Shown here: piece after piece, positions 50,322-63,878 of the stretch
How the letters are laid out: every line of letters begins with the position of its first letter
Position numbering within the stretch: the first letter of the stretch is position 1
Origin: Cacajao melanocephalus
Lineage: Eukaryota > Chordata > Mammalia > Primates > Pitheciidae
DNA length: 64,000 bases
NCBI GenBank assembly: GCA_963573385.1
Contig: CAUYLG010013737.1
Span: forward strand, 97,300-161,299
Direction of reading: 5' to 3'
Notes under the pieces: model-generated
Told to the model about the DNA's origin: nothing
What the model saw: only the letters and a program-made list of their open reading frames with translations
The model's database searches: none
Translations under genes and position numbers: made by a program

Positions 50322-52045
50322 AATGTCTGATGTTAATAGACATTAACAGCTTTGACAAGAGAGCAATTTCTACAGAGTGGCTAGGTGGGTAGAAAGCCTT
50401 ATTGGAATAATCCACAAGAGAATGAAAGTAATTACTAACTATGAATTCAGATTTCCATGTTGTGAAACATGTTTTTAAAGAGCAGGGAAATGAGAGAATA
50501 GCTAGATGGAAATGGGAAGAGAGGTCAAAGGATATTTTGAGTTTTCTTCTTTGTTTTCAATTTGAGGTTATTATAGCTTTCTTTTAAAAAAATCTAGTAA
50601 TAAAAAGAAAATTGATGAAGCAAGGAAGGAGAGAATTGCTGGAATGTAGTCTCTGAGTAGGTAATCGGGAAAGGATTCAGTGCAAAAGTATAAGTAATAG
50701 CTTGAATATGAAAAATACATCCACAGTAATAGGCAAAGTAGCAGAGTGCATAATCATAGATGATGAGACACTAAGTAACATGGTGGGAGATTATAGGAGC
50801 TTTGGTTTCCTCTTTTATCTCTGTGAAATTGAGAATAAATCAGGAGGTATCGAAACTTTGATTAAAGGGAAGAAGTTATGAAAAAAGTATCCAGAAAAAA
50901 AAATGTCCCAGGGAAATATAGTATGTCTGCTGGGAAGAAGTAAAGGCACATTTGAGTTTGCTGTTCATGACAGTTGAATACATTACACTTGAAATGGAAA
51001 AGTATGAAAAGATAGATTAAGCAAATGAGGCTAAGAATGTTTCTGTGTATCTTATAGTATGTATATGGATATTGTTGTATTTTCTTATTTTAAAGAAAAT
51101 AGAATCCCATTTTTTAAAATCCATTTTCTATAATTTATTATATTTTTTATAATTTATAAGTTTACTAGATAAAGTGAAAATTTATTACATAAAAATTATT
51201 TGTGCAGATTAATTATTTTCTGAAGTGGACATGCCATTTTATGTCCAGCTTCTACTTTTCCTATAAATATAACAGTCTTTTGTTTTCACCTAAGCAGTCA
51301 ATTTTCATAATGTATTACATCTTAAAGATTAATGTCTTATCATATCCTTTGTTCTAATGCCATAATTGTTCAATTACCACACCACAATTTTAGGCCACAA
51401 ACTCATGTATAAAAAAAAAAATTTGAAAATTTCCATAATTCAACCCAATTTCTTGAGCTCACATTCTACCAGGTTGTAAAAAATTACATATCACTTCAAA
51501 AGTTATGTAATCACTTCATACCAATCACCTTTGGTAATGGGTAAAAGAAAAAAAATTATATATCACTCAAGAAACCCTCTCTTGATTCTCCAGGCTTGCA
51601 TCTATGTTGCTGAGAGATTACTTATTGTCAAGGTGTCATTTATCATCTAACCTACTGGCTTGAGGTACATCACCATGCCTTCCATATCCTGATCATGATT
51701 CATTGAAGCTGATGCTTAGTCACTCTTCTTTCCTAACTGCAGAATCCTTCAGGACTGCAACATTGAGATACATCAGTTACCTCGTGTCGTTCTAAACTGA
51801 GATTCCCAGTGCTTGGAGTACCAGGGCTGGGGGTAGGGCAGAGAGTGAGGGATGGAACGGAGAGGTGAGGGCGGGTAGATGTAAAAGCACTCCTTCTTGC
51901 TTTCTCTCTCATTCCTCATCTTGTTCCACAATCCTAGAGAATCTACCTAAACTTCATAATGAAAAGAATTTCTCTGCCTCCACATATAGTTTTCACTGTT
52001 AAACTTAAATCCACTCTGTTATTTTCAGTTTCCCTCAGGGACTAA
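50322..52045. other. Unassigned intergenic DNA
   Basis: Sequence around 50345-50420 ('ctttgacaagagagcaattt', 'cagagtggctaggtgggtag') looks like an old dispersed repeat that I cannot name. A purine-rich patch lies at about 51820-51885. No gene. Confidence 0.4.
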
Positions 52046-52342
52046 TTTTTTTTTTTTTTTTTGAGATGGAGTCTTGCTTTATTGCCCAAACTGGAGTGTA
52101 GTGATGCAATCTTGGCTTACTGCAACATTCACCTCCTGGGTTCAAGTAATTCTCCTGCCTTAGTCTCCTGAGTAGCTGGGATTACAGATGCATGCCACCA
52201 TGCCCAGCTAATTTTTGTATTTTTAGTAGAGATGGGGTTTCACCATGTTGACCAGGCTGCTGTCGAACTCCTGACCTCATGATCCACCTGCCTCAGCCTC
52301 CCAAAGTGCTGGGATTACTGGCGTGAGCCACCGCACCCAGTC
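52046..52342 (-). mobile_element. Full-length Alu SINE
   Basis: Antisense Alu: plus-strand poly-T at 52046-52062, 'gagatggagtcttgctttat', both arms, and the 5' end at 'ccgcacccagtc' (52342). It inserted at the poly-A tail (plus-strand T-run 52347-52355) of the antisense L1 fragment next to it. Confidence 0.96.
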
Positions 52343-52490
52343 TTAATTTTTTTTTAATGGACAAATCATAGTTGTATACATTTATGGGGTACAAAGTGAT
52401 GTTTTGATATATGTACACAATACAGTATGATTAAATCAAGGTAACTAACATATCCATTACCTCGCTTAAAATTGTAATACTCAAAAACCA
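52343..52490 (-). mobile_element. Short L1 3'-end fragment, antisense
   Basis: 'tacatttatggggtacaaag', 'ttttgatatatgtacacaat' and 'atatccattacctcgcttaa' are the antisense of a primate L1 3'UTR. Only about 150 bp are present, a severely 5'-truncated copy. Confidence 0.8.
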
Positions 52491-54083
52491 GAAAAGATTT
52501 TTTTTCTTCCTCTGTTTTCTGTATAACTGATTCCAACATAACCCTTTTCTCAGAGCCTCAGGTAGTTAAGAACTACCAAGCTCCTATGCACACAATCATT
52601 ACTGTCACTAATTTTAAAGATCAGAGTGCCCAGGTGTTACAGAAAATAAAGAGGGAGAACATTTAATATTTCAAAACCCTTTTCCTGATTCACTGATATG
52701 ATAATGATGGCTCCACATTTGCTGAGCTAAATGAAATTCAGAATATCGCAATACAAATAGAATTTTAACACTGGGGATGACGTTCTCGTGAAAATGTTAT
52801 TCAAGGAAGTGGCACAAACACAGGGCATATTTACACTTTCAGCATTTATCGCTTTAAAATTAGCTCAATTATATTGTGGGAATGCTAATAAACAGAAATT
52901 TTCCAAAAAAAAGCAGATCTATTTCTATATATACTTGAAAAAATCTGGCCACTTAACCGAGGTATGCTTCACAATAAAATCAAGTCAGAAAAACTAGAGT
53001 GTTTTCAGAATTTCAGTCCCTGCTTTCAGTTCCAGCACATCTGCAGGAGTAATAAGTTTTCTGATTTCTAAGAGGCTTGTGGTTAACCTCACAGCATGGA
53101 ATGAATTATCTACAATTCTATCCTTCATTAAAACACCCTTTCCATGAAATGTGTCAATGAAGTCAGAACCTGGCTGGCCACTGATCAACCAGAGCACTGA
53201 CTATCCACTTTTTCTGCTTCCATTGTATTGCTTAATTACAACGAAATGCAGTCATTTATTCCCAAAAGTTTTAAACTGTTTATGTTGTGCCCTAAGAACA
53301 CCTATAATGTTTTAATTTGGACAAGGTGTATATATACATGTATAAAAGTTAAATCTATACATGTGTAAACACAAGTATCTTTGACCTCAAGTGAGATAGA
53401 ATCATAAAATTTAATAATTCCTTACTCAAACTGTGCAAATATATTCCTTTGAAGCATATTTAATAAAATTTAGAAAAGTCTTTAACTCCTAACCTTACCC
53501 ACAAAATATTTCAAAGAGTGCTTAAGTTTGAGAAAAAAACAAAAGAGAATGTCACTCCAAAAGTTGTTTTGGCAATGTTAACTCTACATTTTCGGTTCTG
53601 AGCACACACGAATTACTCCTCTGCCTTTTCCAATCAGTCCCTTTTCACCTCCAGTTCTTCATGAGCTCCATAAAAGTGAAGGAATTTATGTAAATGGCAT
53701 TGTTCATTTTTTTAATTCACATATTTACTACTATGACATAATCAACATAAATATCCAAAAGTTAAAAACAAAGTATCTTCTCAATTGAGTACTTAGGAAA
53801 ATTTGCCAGGGCCATTGGCTGGACTCTGGCTGAGGACTGTAGTTAGGAGTCAGTACCTTCCAACAGCTGCTTGAGTTGAACAGGTAGGTTCACTGGGTAG
53901 TAAAATAACAATATTTGCACCTCATTTGAAATATATAGAAAACCCAAATTGATCTTTATACTTCTTTAAGAATTCCATGAGGAGTCAGTGACTATATTAC
54001 CCTTCAAAACCTTTACATTTGTTCATATAGCAATGTCAGGAAAAAGATAAAACAGTTGAATATTCAAATCTCATTTCAAGAAG
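52491..54083. other. Unassigned DNA with one minus-strand open frame
   Basis: No repeat is recognised. The minus strand is open for 67 codons at 52994-53197 (starting at GTG, not ATG), reading 'SGQPGSDFIDTFHGKG' near its start. I do not recognise this as a protein family, no polypyrimidine tract precedes it on the minus strand, and it could be chance. Confidence 0.35.
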
Positions 54084-54096
54084 AGAGCATACAGTT

Positions 54097-55879
<1,783 letters not shown>

Positions 55880-56080
55880 GTCCTGTCCTCTTTTCAACAG
55901 CCACTGTATCACTTCTCTGCACTTCTTAGGACAATTTTTCATGGCCCCACTGCTTCACATTTATTTAATTACAGATATTATAGAGGCAGTTGAATCACAA
56001 GCTCCTTGAAGTAAGGGAAATTTATCTTATTCATCTTTCTATATCACACATTACTTATTTAGCATTATATTTTAGATGAT
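55880..56080 (+). mobile_element. L2 LINE 3' end
   Basis: L2 motifs in order: 'ctctgcacttcttaggacaa', 'catttatttaattacagata', 'caagctccttgaagtaaggg', 'tatcttattcatctttctat', then an AT-rich end. Sense orientation. Confidence 0.7.
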
Positions 56081-58384
56081 CAATATAGGTTGAATATTAT
56101 TTTAAAATCTAACAGATTTTATGTCTTCTTATAAGAGAAAATTATAATGCATTCTGATCATCAAAAAAGTCTAATGCAAAGGAACTGAGAAATTCGTCAC
56201 CACCTAGTGTAAATGCAGTTGATACTCCTATTTCTTTTAAAGGAGAACTTTTACAAATGTTGTTCTCAGGGATCCTTCAAATGCCCACCAGAAACCAATG
56301 ATTCAGGACAAAGTTATTTCAAAACTATAAGCTTCCTTAGTTATCCTTAAATAAGCAAGAACACCTAAGCCATTTTAACAGAGCACACTTTTTAGATTGG
56401 CCACAAAATCATTATTTATCTTCAAATAGCTTAAATGTGATTCCCTCTAAACATACTGCTACAATTTAATTTCAGCTCTCCCAGGAAAAACATAATGACT
56501 GTACTGATTGTATGAAGTGCAAATTAAACCCAGAAAAAAAGGTACTACAAAGAACATTTCCACACATGCCCTCCATCCCAGGTCCCTAGAAGATCCATAA
56601 GGGCATTCAGCACCAAGAGGAGAGAGGCACATTAACAATTTAAAATCCTTTGGTAATTTGCAATGGAAACATGAGAGCTAGATTTAATCTAAATTGTGTT
56701 TCAGTTCCATGATATATAAAGACCGTTTTCATCTTATATTTCAGGCAAAAATATTGAATAGTGAATACCAATGAGTTTGAGGATTGGGGTTGAACATGAG
56801 TAGAAAATGCCTTGTGTGTAACCATCACTGAAACGTATCTTTATGTTACTAAATTCCTTCTCCTTCACTTTACTATGATTCCTTAAAGCATATGCCTCAA
56901 ATTCCACAAGAAACTTGTTTTTTTCTTCTATAATTATGGAGTTCCCCATCAGATGAAAGTTTCAGAGGGCTGTACAGTAAGATTAATAGAGGCACACTGA
57001 TGGAAGTAGTTGGGTCAGGCTCTCAAGAATACAGCTGCCTCAGTAATTCTTCTGAATCAAAGATTAATCTACCCTTGCTCACGTGTCTTGGCTGAAGTTT
57101 TTATTATTAATATTCTTAATATTCCTAAAGCCCTCAAGCACTTATACTCTGAAGAAGTTACAGTACTCAGATATAATGTTTGAGTCATCTCTGTATTTAA
57201 TCTTGGATGAGATTTTACAGTTTAACCCAGGCTCTGTTAGCACCAGAGCCTAGACTATTTGTGGTGGGACCACACAGTGGTGAACCATTTTACAAGATCA
57301 GAATAACTTCCCTATGCAGAGGGTTATCTTGTTTTTTCTTCTAGTATTGTGAGTGCACATTTTAGGTTGAATGAAAATCATTTATGATGATATTTAAGAC
57401 TCAGATTGTGGAGTCATACTCAAAGAGACTCTGACTGAATAAGTTTACCCAGTCAGAATAATTCATTCTTTATTTTTAAAGAAGCCTTAGATAACTCTGA
57501 TTAATATTGGCTATAGAGTCATCAATGTTTTGAGCTACATATGGGAAGCACAGTATTTGAAAGCACAGCTTTCCTAACATGAAAGCTCCTGTCTCCATCA
57601 TTACACCATTTAGAGAAACACTGGTGTTAATGTTTCTAATTGGGCATTTCTATCCTAGTCCATTAAGCTCCCTAACTCTAGACTATTTTGGCTTAGAAAG
57701 TTGAGAATGAATTCAAGAGTAGTTGAAAAGGATTTGGCTTGTTTTATCAAATGTTTCTTATGAAATATTTCTAATTTATGACACAGTGTTGTCTCTATCA
57801 CTTAACAAGCTGGACAAGGGAAGAACCATTCCAATTACTATAATCATCATAAGTGAACTATAAGATTATTCATATTTCTTTGAAAGAACAATTTCTGCTC
57901 CATAAACTATGGAGTTTCTGAGGTTATAGTGATATCTAAACTGTTGTCATGGTTGATCTTTTTTGTACGGTTTAAACACCGGCACTTTTCTTAAAATCAC
58001 ACTAAGTGTTTTGTCTTAATAGTACTTAAGACTTTCATTTGACATGATACTATTCTCTTTTAGTATGTTTCTCACTTTAGAGCATAAGTGTTTCATCTCT
58101 TCAAGTGAACATAGCTACAAGAATACATATATGAAGAACTCTGGTGGGAGAGTAGAAAAACCAAGGCTTTAAGTATGATTAGGTGAGTTGGTTAGCAATT
58201 CTGTGTCTCCTTTTTCTTTGTTAAATATGAAGAGTAAAGAAAAATAGTAATTGAGCTATGTATAAACAAGGACTGGGCATGAAGATTCATTTAATACACA
58301 AAATTATGCAAGTATCATATCACCAAATGTGTGACTGCAGAGCAATTTGGATAACAGTACATAGAAATGTTCAACTGTTATGGC
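56081..58384. other. Unassigned intergenic DNA
   Basis: I see no repeat, exon or ORF of note. The overlapping 62- and 71-codon minus frames at 56640-56949 lack motifs. Confidence 0.45.
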
Positions 58385-58505
58385 AGTGGCTTTCAAATGT
58401 TTTGGTATTAGAAATCTATTATATTACATTCACAAAACAAGTTGAGAACAATAAAGTTTTATTTATGGGCAAATATAGCATATTAAAAATTAAAATTGAT
58501 GCATT
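58385..58505. mobile_element. Possible hAT-Charlie fragment
   Basis: 'cagtggctttcaaatgtttt' (58386-58405) followed by 'agttttatttatgggcaaat' and 'agcatattaaaaattaaaa' follows the order of a hAT MITE end. Strongly diverged. Confidence 0.45.
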
Positions 58506-58537
58506 TTATTTATTTATTTATTCATTCATTCATTTAA
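58506..58537. repeat. (TTTA)n(TTCA)n tetranucleotide tract
   Basis: About four TTTA units followed by three TTCA units. Confidence 0.85.
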
Positions 58538-58589
58538 AATGCCCTCCCAGGATGTGCAACTTATCCTCATCTCTACCCCATCTGGAGTC

Positions 58590-59182
58590 TGGGCTGGACT
58601 TGGGAACTCTTAGCCACTCACTTGCAAAGAACAGAGTACAGAAAGGGAAAAAAGGTAACTTTGCAGTTAAAATTGGCAGACATGACCTTAAAGAAGTAAT
58701 CAAGGTTAACATAACAAGTGATAAGTCATATTGATTTCCTGATAATATAATGAGAAGGGACTTCATCTCTGTATTATTCCTCCCCAAAACCCATAACTCC
58801 AGTCTAACAATGAGAAAATTCAAATTGAGAAACATTCTTCAAAATAGCTCACCATTTTCTTCAAAACTATCAAGATCACACACTCAAAATATAGACTGCG
58901 TAATTATCACTAGAAATACAATTAAATGCAATGTGAAACCCCAGATTGGATCCTGGAACATAAATAGGCAATAGTGGGAAAACTCTTAAAATGAAATATG
59001 GCCTGAAATTTATGTAGCAGTATGCACCAATATTAATCTCTTACTATGATGAATGTACTATAGCTGTAATGTATTAATATAAGGAAAAACTTGGTAAAGA
59101 ACATACAGAAATTCTCGTTACTATCTTTGCAACTCCTCTATAAATCTAAAAATTACTTCAAAATTAAAAGTTTATTTTAAAA
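58590..59182 (+). mobile_element. L1M-type LINE-1 3' end
   Basis: Same 3' region as at 1.5-2.9 kb: 'agtgataagtcatattgatt' near 58718, 'cccataactccagtctaaca' near 58790, 'ttggatcctggaacataaat' near 58947, 'ctataaatctaaaaattact' near 59138, and an A-rich end. The 158-codon open frame at 58258-58734 runs from unassigned DNA into this repeat and is not a gene. Confidence 0.75.
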
Positions 59183-59589
59183 TGATTAAAGACACCATGG
59201 AATTTTTGTTTATGTAATAGATACTTACAATATTAGAAAGCTGAGCAAAAGTATTACATATTTATTAATTCATTGAAAAAAAAACAAACCTATAATATGT
59301 TAACACACATTTTATATATTCATGAAAATAGGCAAAAGAAAAAGTGTTTTACATTTTGAATTTTTTTTAATATTTAGCTTAGTAGAAGACAGTTGGATTC
59401 TAATTTCTGCTTGTAAACCTAATATATTGTTTTGGTTGAAGTATGTGAAAAAATTTATTCCTCACACAGATATAGAGTTGAAAAAAGAAGAAATATTTTA
59501 GTAGCTCTTTGGATAATAGTGGATATTTTCATGTGTGTGCCTATACCAAAACTTTACAATTTGTTTATGCTTAAAAATTAGTTGCTTGA
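59183..59589. other. Unassigned AT-rich DNA
   Basis: Probably another degraded L1 remnant, but nothing diagnostic is visible. Confidence 0.35.
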
Positions 59590-60728
59590 GGAAAGTATAT
59601 TCTCTTCAATAAATGTTGCTGGTAAAACTTGGTATACACATGCAAAAGAGTGATTAGACCATTATGTTAACACTATATACAAAAATTAATTCAAAATGCA
59701 TTAAAGAACTAAACATAAGACCTAAAACTGTAAATGTCCTAGAAGAAAACATAATGGAAAAACTTCATGATATTGGTCTCAGTAATTATGTCTTGAATAT
59801 GACACAAAAAGCACAGGAAACAAAAATAATAATAGATTTTTTAAAATAAGGCTACATCAAACTTAAAAATGTTTGTACATCAAAGGAAACAACCAATAGA
59901 CTAAAGGGTAACCTACAGAATTGAAGAAAATATTTGAAAATTATGTATCTTATAAAGACAATATTCAGTATATATAAAGACTCCTACAACTCAACAACAA
60001 AAATCTAGTAACTCCGTTAAAAAAATGGGCAAAGTACTTGAATAAATATTTCTCCAAAATATGCAAATAACAAACAAGCATATGAAAAGATGCTCAACAT
60101 GACTATCAGATAAATGAAAATCAAAACCACAAAGAGATATTATCACACATTCATTAGGATGACTCCTATTTTTTAAAAGGTAAAGATGCGGAGAAATTGG
60201 AAGAATTACGCTCTGTTGGAATTGTAAAATGGTACAACCACAATGGAAGCAATATAGAGGTTTCTCAAAAAAAATTTATGACCTACCAATCTGAATCTGA
60301 GCATACATCCAAAAGTATAAAAAGCAGGTCTCAAAGAGATATTGGCACACCTGTATTCATAGCAGCACTAGTCACAATATCTCATAGTGGAATCAATCTA
60401 AATGTCCATTGACAGACGAACAGATAAATACAATGTGATATGTACATAAAATGGAATATTATTTAGCCCTAGAAAGGAAGGAAATCCTGTTACATGCTAC
60501 AGTATGAATGACTCTTGGAGAAATATTGCTAACTGAAATAAGTCAGTCACAAAAAGATAAATACTGTATGACTCCCTTAAAAGAAGTATCTTAAAAAAGT
60601 CAGATTATTAGAAACAGAACATAGAATGATGTTGACCAGAAGCAGGTAAGAAAAGAAACGGGGAGTTGTTTAATGGGTACTGATTTATAAGTTGAAAAAG
60701 TTCTGGAAACCTGTTTTATAATGTGAAT
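59590..60728 (+). mobile_element. L1M-type LINE-1, ORF2 C-terminal region and part of 3'UTR
   Basis: Sense-strand landmarks in order: 'aatgcattaaagaactaaac' near 59695, 'gtcctagaagaaaacataat' near 59736, 'tcaaaaccacaaagagatat' near 60121, 'tattcatagcagcactagtc' near 60353, 'atggaatattatttagccct' near 60450, 'actgaaataagtcagtcaca' near 60532. Frames are shattered; only 60-70 codon pieces stay open. A MaLR LTR starts immediately after. Confidence 0.85.
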
Positions 60729-60733
60729 ACAAT

Positions 60734-61089
60734 TGTATTAGCTCATTCTCACGTTGCTAGAAAGTACTTCCTGAGAATGGGTAGTCTATGAAGAAAAGAG
60801 TTTTAATTGACTCACAGTTCCACATGGCTGGAAAGGCCTCAGGAAACTTACAATCAGGGCAGAAGGCAAAGGGGAAGCAAAACATATCTTCCCGTGGCAG
60901 AGCAAAAGGGAAAGAAGAGTGAAGGAGGAAGTGCCACACACAATTAAACCATGGAATCTTGTGAGAATTCACTCACTATTACAAGAACAGAAAGGGGGAA
61001 ATCCACCCCCATTATCCAATTACCTCCCACCAGGACCTTCCTCCAATTCCACGTGAGATTGGGTGGGGATGCAAATCCAAACCAAATCA
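60734..61089 (-). mobile_element. THE1/MST-type MaLR LTR
   Basis: The plus strand begins TGTATTAGCTCATTCTCACG, passes 'gactcacagttccacatggc' and 'gtgagaattcactcactatt', and ends at 'aaccaaatca' (61089). This is the antisense of a MaLR LTR. The base pairs ACAAT before it (60729-60733) would be half of a 5-bp TSD, but the other end of the element is lost. Confidence 0.9.
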
Positions 61090-61407
61090 TTCTGCCCCTG
61101 GCCCCTCCCAAATGTCATGTCCTTCTCACATTTCAAAACCAATCATGCCTTCCCAACAGTCCCCAAAAGTCTTAACTCATCCCAACATTAACTCAAAAGT
61201 CCAAGTTTGAAGTCTCATCTGAAACAAGACAAATCCCTTTGCCTAAAAGCCTGCAAAACAAAAAACAAGTTATTTCCAAGATGCAACGGGGGTATAGGCA
61301 TTGGGTAAATGCTCCTATTCCAAATGGGAGGAATTGGTCAAAACAAAGGGCCCCATGCAAGTCCAAAACCCAGCAGGGTAGTCATTAAATCTTAAAACTC
61401 CAAAATA
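61090..61407 (-). mobile_element. MaLR internal sequence, truncated
   Basis: 'cccctcccaaatgtcatgtc', 'ctcaaaagtccaagtttgaa', 'gggggtataggcattgggta' and 'gccccatgcaagtccaaaac' are the antisense of THE1/MST internal sequence adjoining the LTR. It ends at an Alu insertion and does not resume on the other side. Confidence 0.85.
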
Positions 61408-61548
61408 GGCCGGGCACGGTGGCTCACGCCTGTAATCCCAGCACTTTGGGAGGCCAAGGCAGGTGAATCATGAGGTCAAGAGATCGAGACCATCCTGGTC
61501 AACATGGTGAAACCCCGTCTCTACTAAAAATACAAAAAATTAGCTGGG
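61408..61548 (+). mobile_element. AluY-type left arm, abruptly truncated
   Basis: 'ggccgggcacggtggctcac' through 'gatcgagaccatcctggtca' and 'aaaaaattagctggg' is close to AluY consensus and is the least diverged Alu in the window. It ends after the first arm and the linker, with no right arm and no A-tail. MaLR internal sequence lies on its left but not on its right, so a deletion removed both the Alu 3' half and the rest of the MaLR. Confidence 0.9.
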
Positions 61549-61959
61549 AATACAGGTATCACACAAATGGCCCAGAAGGGACACATGCTAGAAATAAGCA
61601 AAGAAAATTCTAAGCTTTTAGTTCTGACTGATCTCTAGGTTCAGTAAATGCAGGAAGTAAAAGCCAAGGCTGAGTTGTAAACAACCCAGCTATTTGTTGA
61701 AGGAGTGTCTGCATGGAAAAAATCTGCAAAAACTCAAAGTTTTTTTATTTTTTTCTCCTCTCTCTCTCTCTTTCTCTTTCTGCCTTCCTTTCTTGTCTTT
61801 AGGCTTTCAAGGAAATTGACATTAAAACACTGGCTAAACACAAGCTAAAGAAACAGAGACTTTAAAGAACACACATGACAAAGAATACAAACACGACAAA
61901 AATATATTTAAAATTTGCTAAGTACACAAACAGCTACCACCACAGCAGACACAAAAATA
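61549..61959. other. Unassigned DNA
   Basis: It contains a T-rich/(CT)n pyrimidine tract at 61740-61798. The rest is unrecognised. Confidence 0.4.
61740..61798. repeat. Pyrimidine-rich (T)n(CT)n tract
   Basis: T-runs followed by CT repeats. It could form triplex DNA, although it is short. Confidence 0.8.
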
Positions 61960-62400
61960 TGATTGCCATAGTTACCATACTGTAATTTGTCCAATGAAAA
62001 ATTACAAAGTATGGAAATAAACAAGAAAGTATTATCCATTTACAGATAAAATAAAACAATTCTTCCTGAGGCAACACAGGCATTGTACTTACTGAAGAAA
62101 GGACTTAGGTAAACTGTCTTAAATATGCTCAAAGAACTAAAGGAAAACACAGAAAATAAGCTAAAAGAAACAAAGAAAACAACATATGACCAATAGAGAA
62201 TATTAATAGTGAGATAGAAATTACAAAAAGAAACCAAACAAATTCTGGAGCTAAAACATGCACTATACTGAAATTTAAAAAATCACTAGAAGGTTTCAAT
62301 AGTAGCTTTATACAAGCAGAATAAACCATCAGCAAACTTGAAGTCAGGTAAACTGAAATTATTTAGTCTGCAGGCAGAAAAGATAAAGGATGAGTATAGT
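61960..62400 (+). pseudogene. L1M ORF1 remnant (coiled-coil region)
   Basis: Sense L1M ORF1 sequence: 'caaagaactaaaggaaaaca' near 62129, 'aattctggagctaaaacatg' near 62240, 'atcactagaaggtttcaata' near 62281, 'aataaaccatcagcaaactt' near 62320. No frame is left. It is probably the 5' part of the L1M whose ORF2 lies just downstream, with a large internal deletion. Confidence 0.7.
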
Positions 62401-62487
62401 TGCAAAATTATAAATGAAGTGTTAGCAAACTTATTTTGGTAATGTATAATGGATAACATAATTTTCAGGTTGAGTTTAAGATTGCAA

Positions 62488-62570
62488 AGTTTCGCTGTAG
62501 TGAACTAAGATTGTGCCACCACACTATAGCCTAGGCCACAGACTGAGACTGTCTTTAAAAAAGAAAAAAG
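62488..62570 (+). mobile_element. Short Alu 3' fragment
   Basis: 'cgctgtagtgaactaagatt', 'gtgccaccacactatagcct' and an A-rich tail: the last roughly 80 bp of an old Alu, 5'-truncated. Confidence 0.75.
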
Positions 62571-62599
62571 CAACAAAACACAGACCATTATTCTCTGTG

Positions 62600-63682
62600 A
62601 ATATTACCATACTCAATAACCCAGTAGGATTTACCCCAGGAATGCAAGGGTAGTTAAAAGTTCAATATAAAAAAATCAATTAATATATACCACATTAATA
62701 GAACAAGGGGAGTGACAACTCATTATCTCAATCGACACAGTAAGAAGTATTTCACAAAATGCAACACGTTTTCATAATTTAAAAACACTATAAAAATTAG
62801 GAATAGAAAAGAACTTTGTTAACATGAAAAAGGGCATTTGTGAAAACCTCATGGCTAACACCCTAATGGTAAAAAACTGAAAGCTTTTCCCCAACGAAAA
62901 GTAAAAACTGAAAATTTTTCCCTTTGTCTTCTTTCCTTTCAACACTGTACTGAAAGTTCCAAGCAGCAATTAGGCAAGAAAAACAAATAAAAGGAATCCA
63001 GATTGGAGAATAAATAAATATATCTCTATTCATAGAAAAATCCCGAAGAATCCTTATACACACAGAAAACTACTAGAGCTAACAAATGAATTCAGCAAAA
63101 TTGAGGGATACCTGAACACACACACACAAGTTAGTTTTGTTTCTGTACACCGACAATGATCAATATGAAAATAAAATTAAGGAAACAATTCCACATACAG
63201 TAGTCCAAAATAATAAAATACCAAGGAATAAATCTGACCAAAGAGGTAGAAACTTGTACACTGAAAACTTCAAAACATTCCTGAAGTTAAACATTTAACT
63301 AAATAGAAAGATACTCTGTTTGTAGACTAAAAGACAATTTTCAGATGGCAATGTTACACAAAGCAATCTATATATGAGTGCAATCCCTATTAAAATTCAA
63401 TAGCTTTCTTTTTCACAAATGAACAAATTGATTCTCAAATTCACATGTAATTTCAAGGGTCCTTGAACATTATAGCCTGATTATACTGGGAAAAACATGC
63501 AACAATATTGGAGCACTCACAATTTCTAATTTCAAAACTTCCTACAATGCTATAATAATAAAATTACAAAGGACCTAAATTGTGGTGGTTACACATTATT
63601 GTGAATGTACTAATTGACACTGAAATGTTTACTTCAAAACGGTTGATTTTATGTTAGGCGAATTTCATTTCAATTATAAAAT
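62600..63682 (+). pseudogene. L1M ORF2 remnant joined directly to an L1 3' end
   Basis: RT-region landmarks: 'aggatttaccccaggaatgc' near 62627, 'cctcatggctaacaccctaa' near 62848, 'ctactagagctaacaaatga' near 63070, 'ccaaggaataaatctgacca' near 63221, 'acttgtacactgaaaacttc' near 63251. At about 63565 the sequence jumps from mid-ORF2 to the end of the 3'UTR ('tggtggttacacattattgt' through 63682), skipping the rest of ORF2. Internal deletion after insertion is the likely cause. All frames are broken. Confidence 0.8.
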
Positions 63683-63878
63683 TGCTATTGACAAAGACAA
63701 TAACATCTTAATATTATTATGAAATCCGTTTGACCTCATAGACACCTAAAAATTATCTCAGGGGCCTCAGAGTTTCCTAGATCCCAAGTTGCAAGCCACT
63801 TAGATTGTTCCTTATATAACCAGTTTATTGATGGGTTTTAATTAGTTGGGTATCAAATAAAATATTTTTTCTGAAAAA
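63683..63878. other. Unassigned DNA
   Basis: Short stretch between the L1M end and the next L1. Nothing recognised. Confidence 0.4.

Noticed and set aside
58258..58734. 158-codon plus-strand open frame
   Set aside because: It runs through a hAT-like fragment, a TTTA/TTCA microsatellite and into an L1M 3' end, so a real protein is very unlikely.
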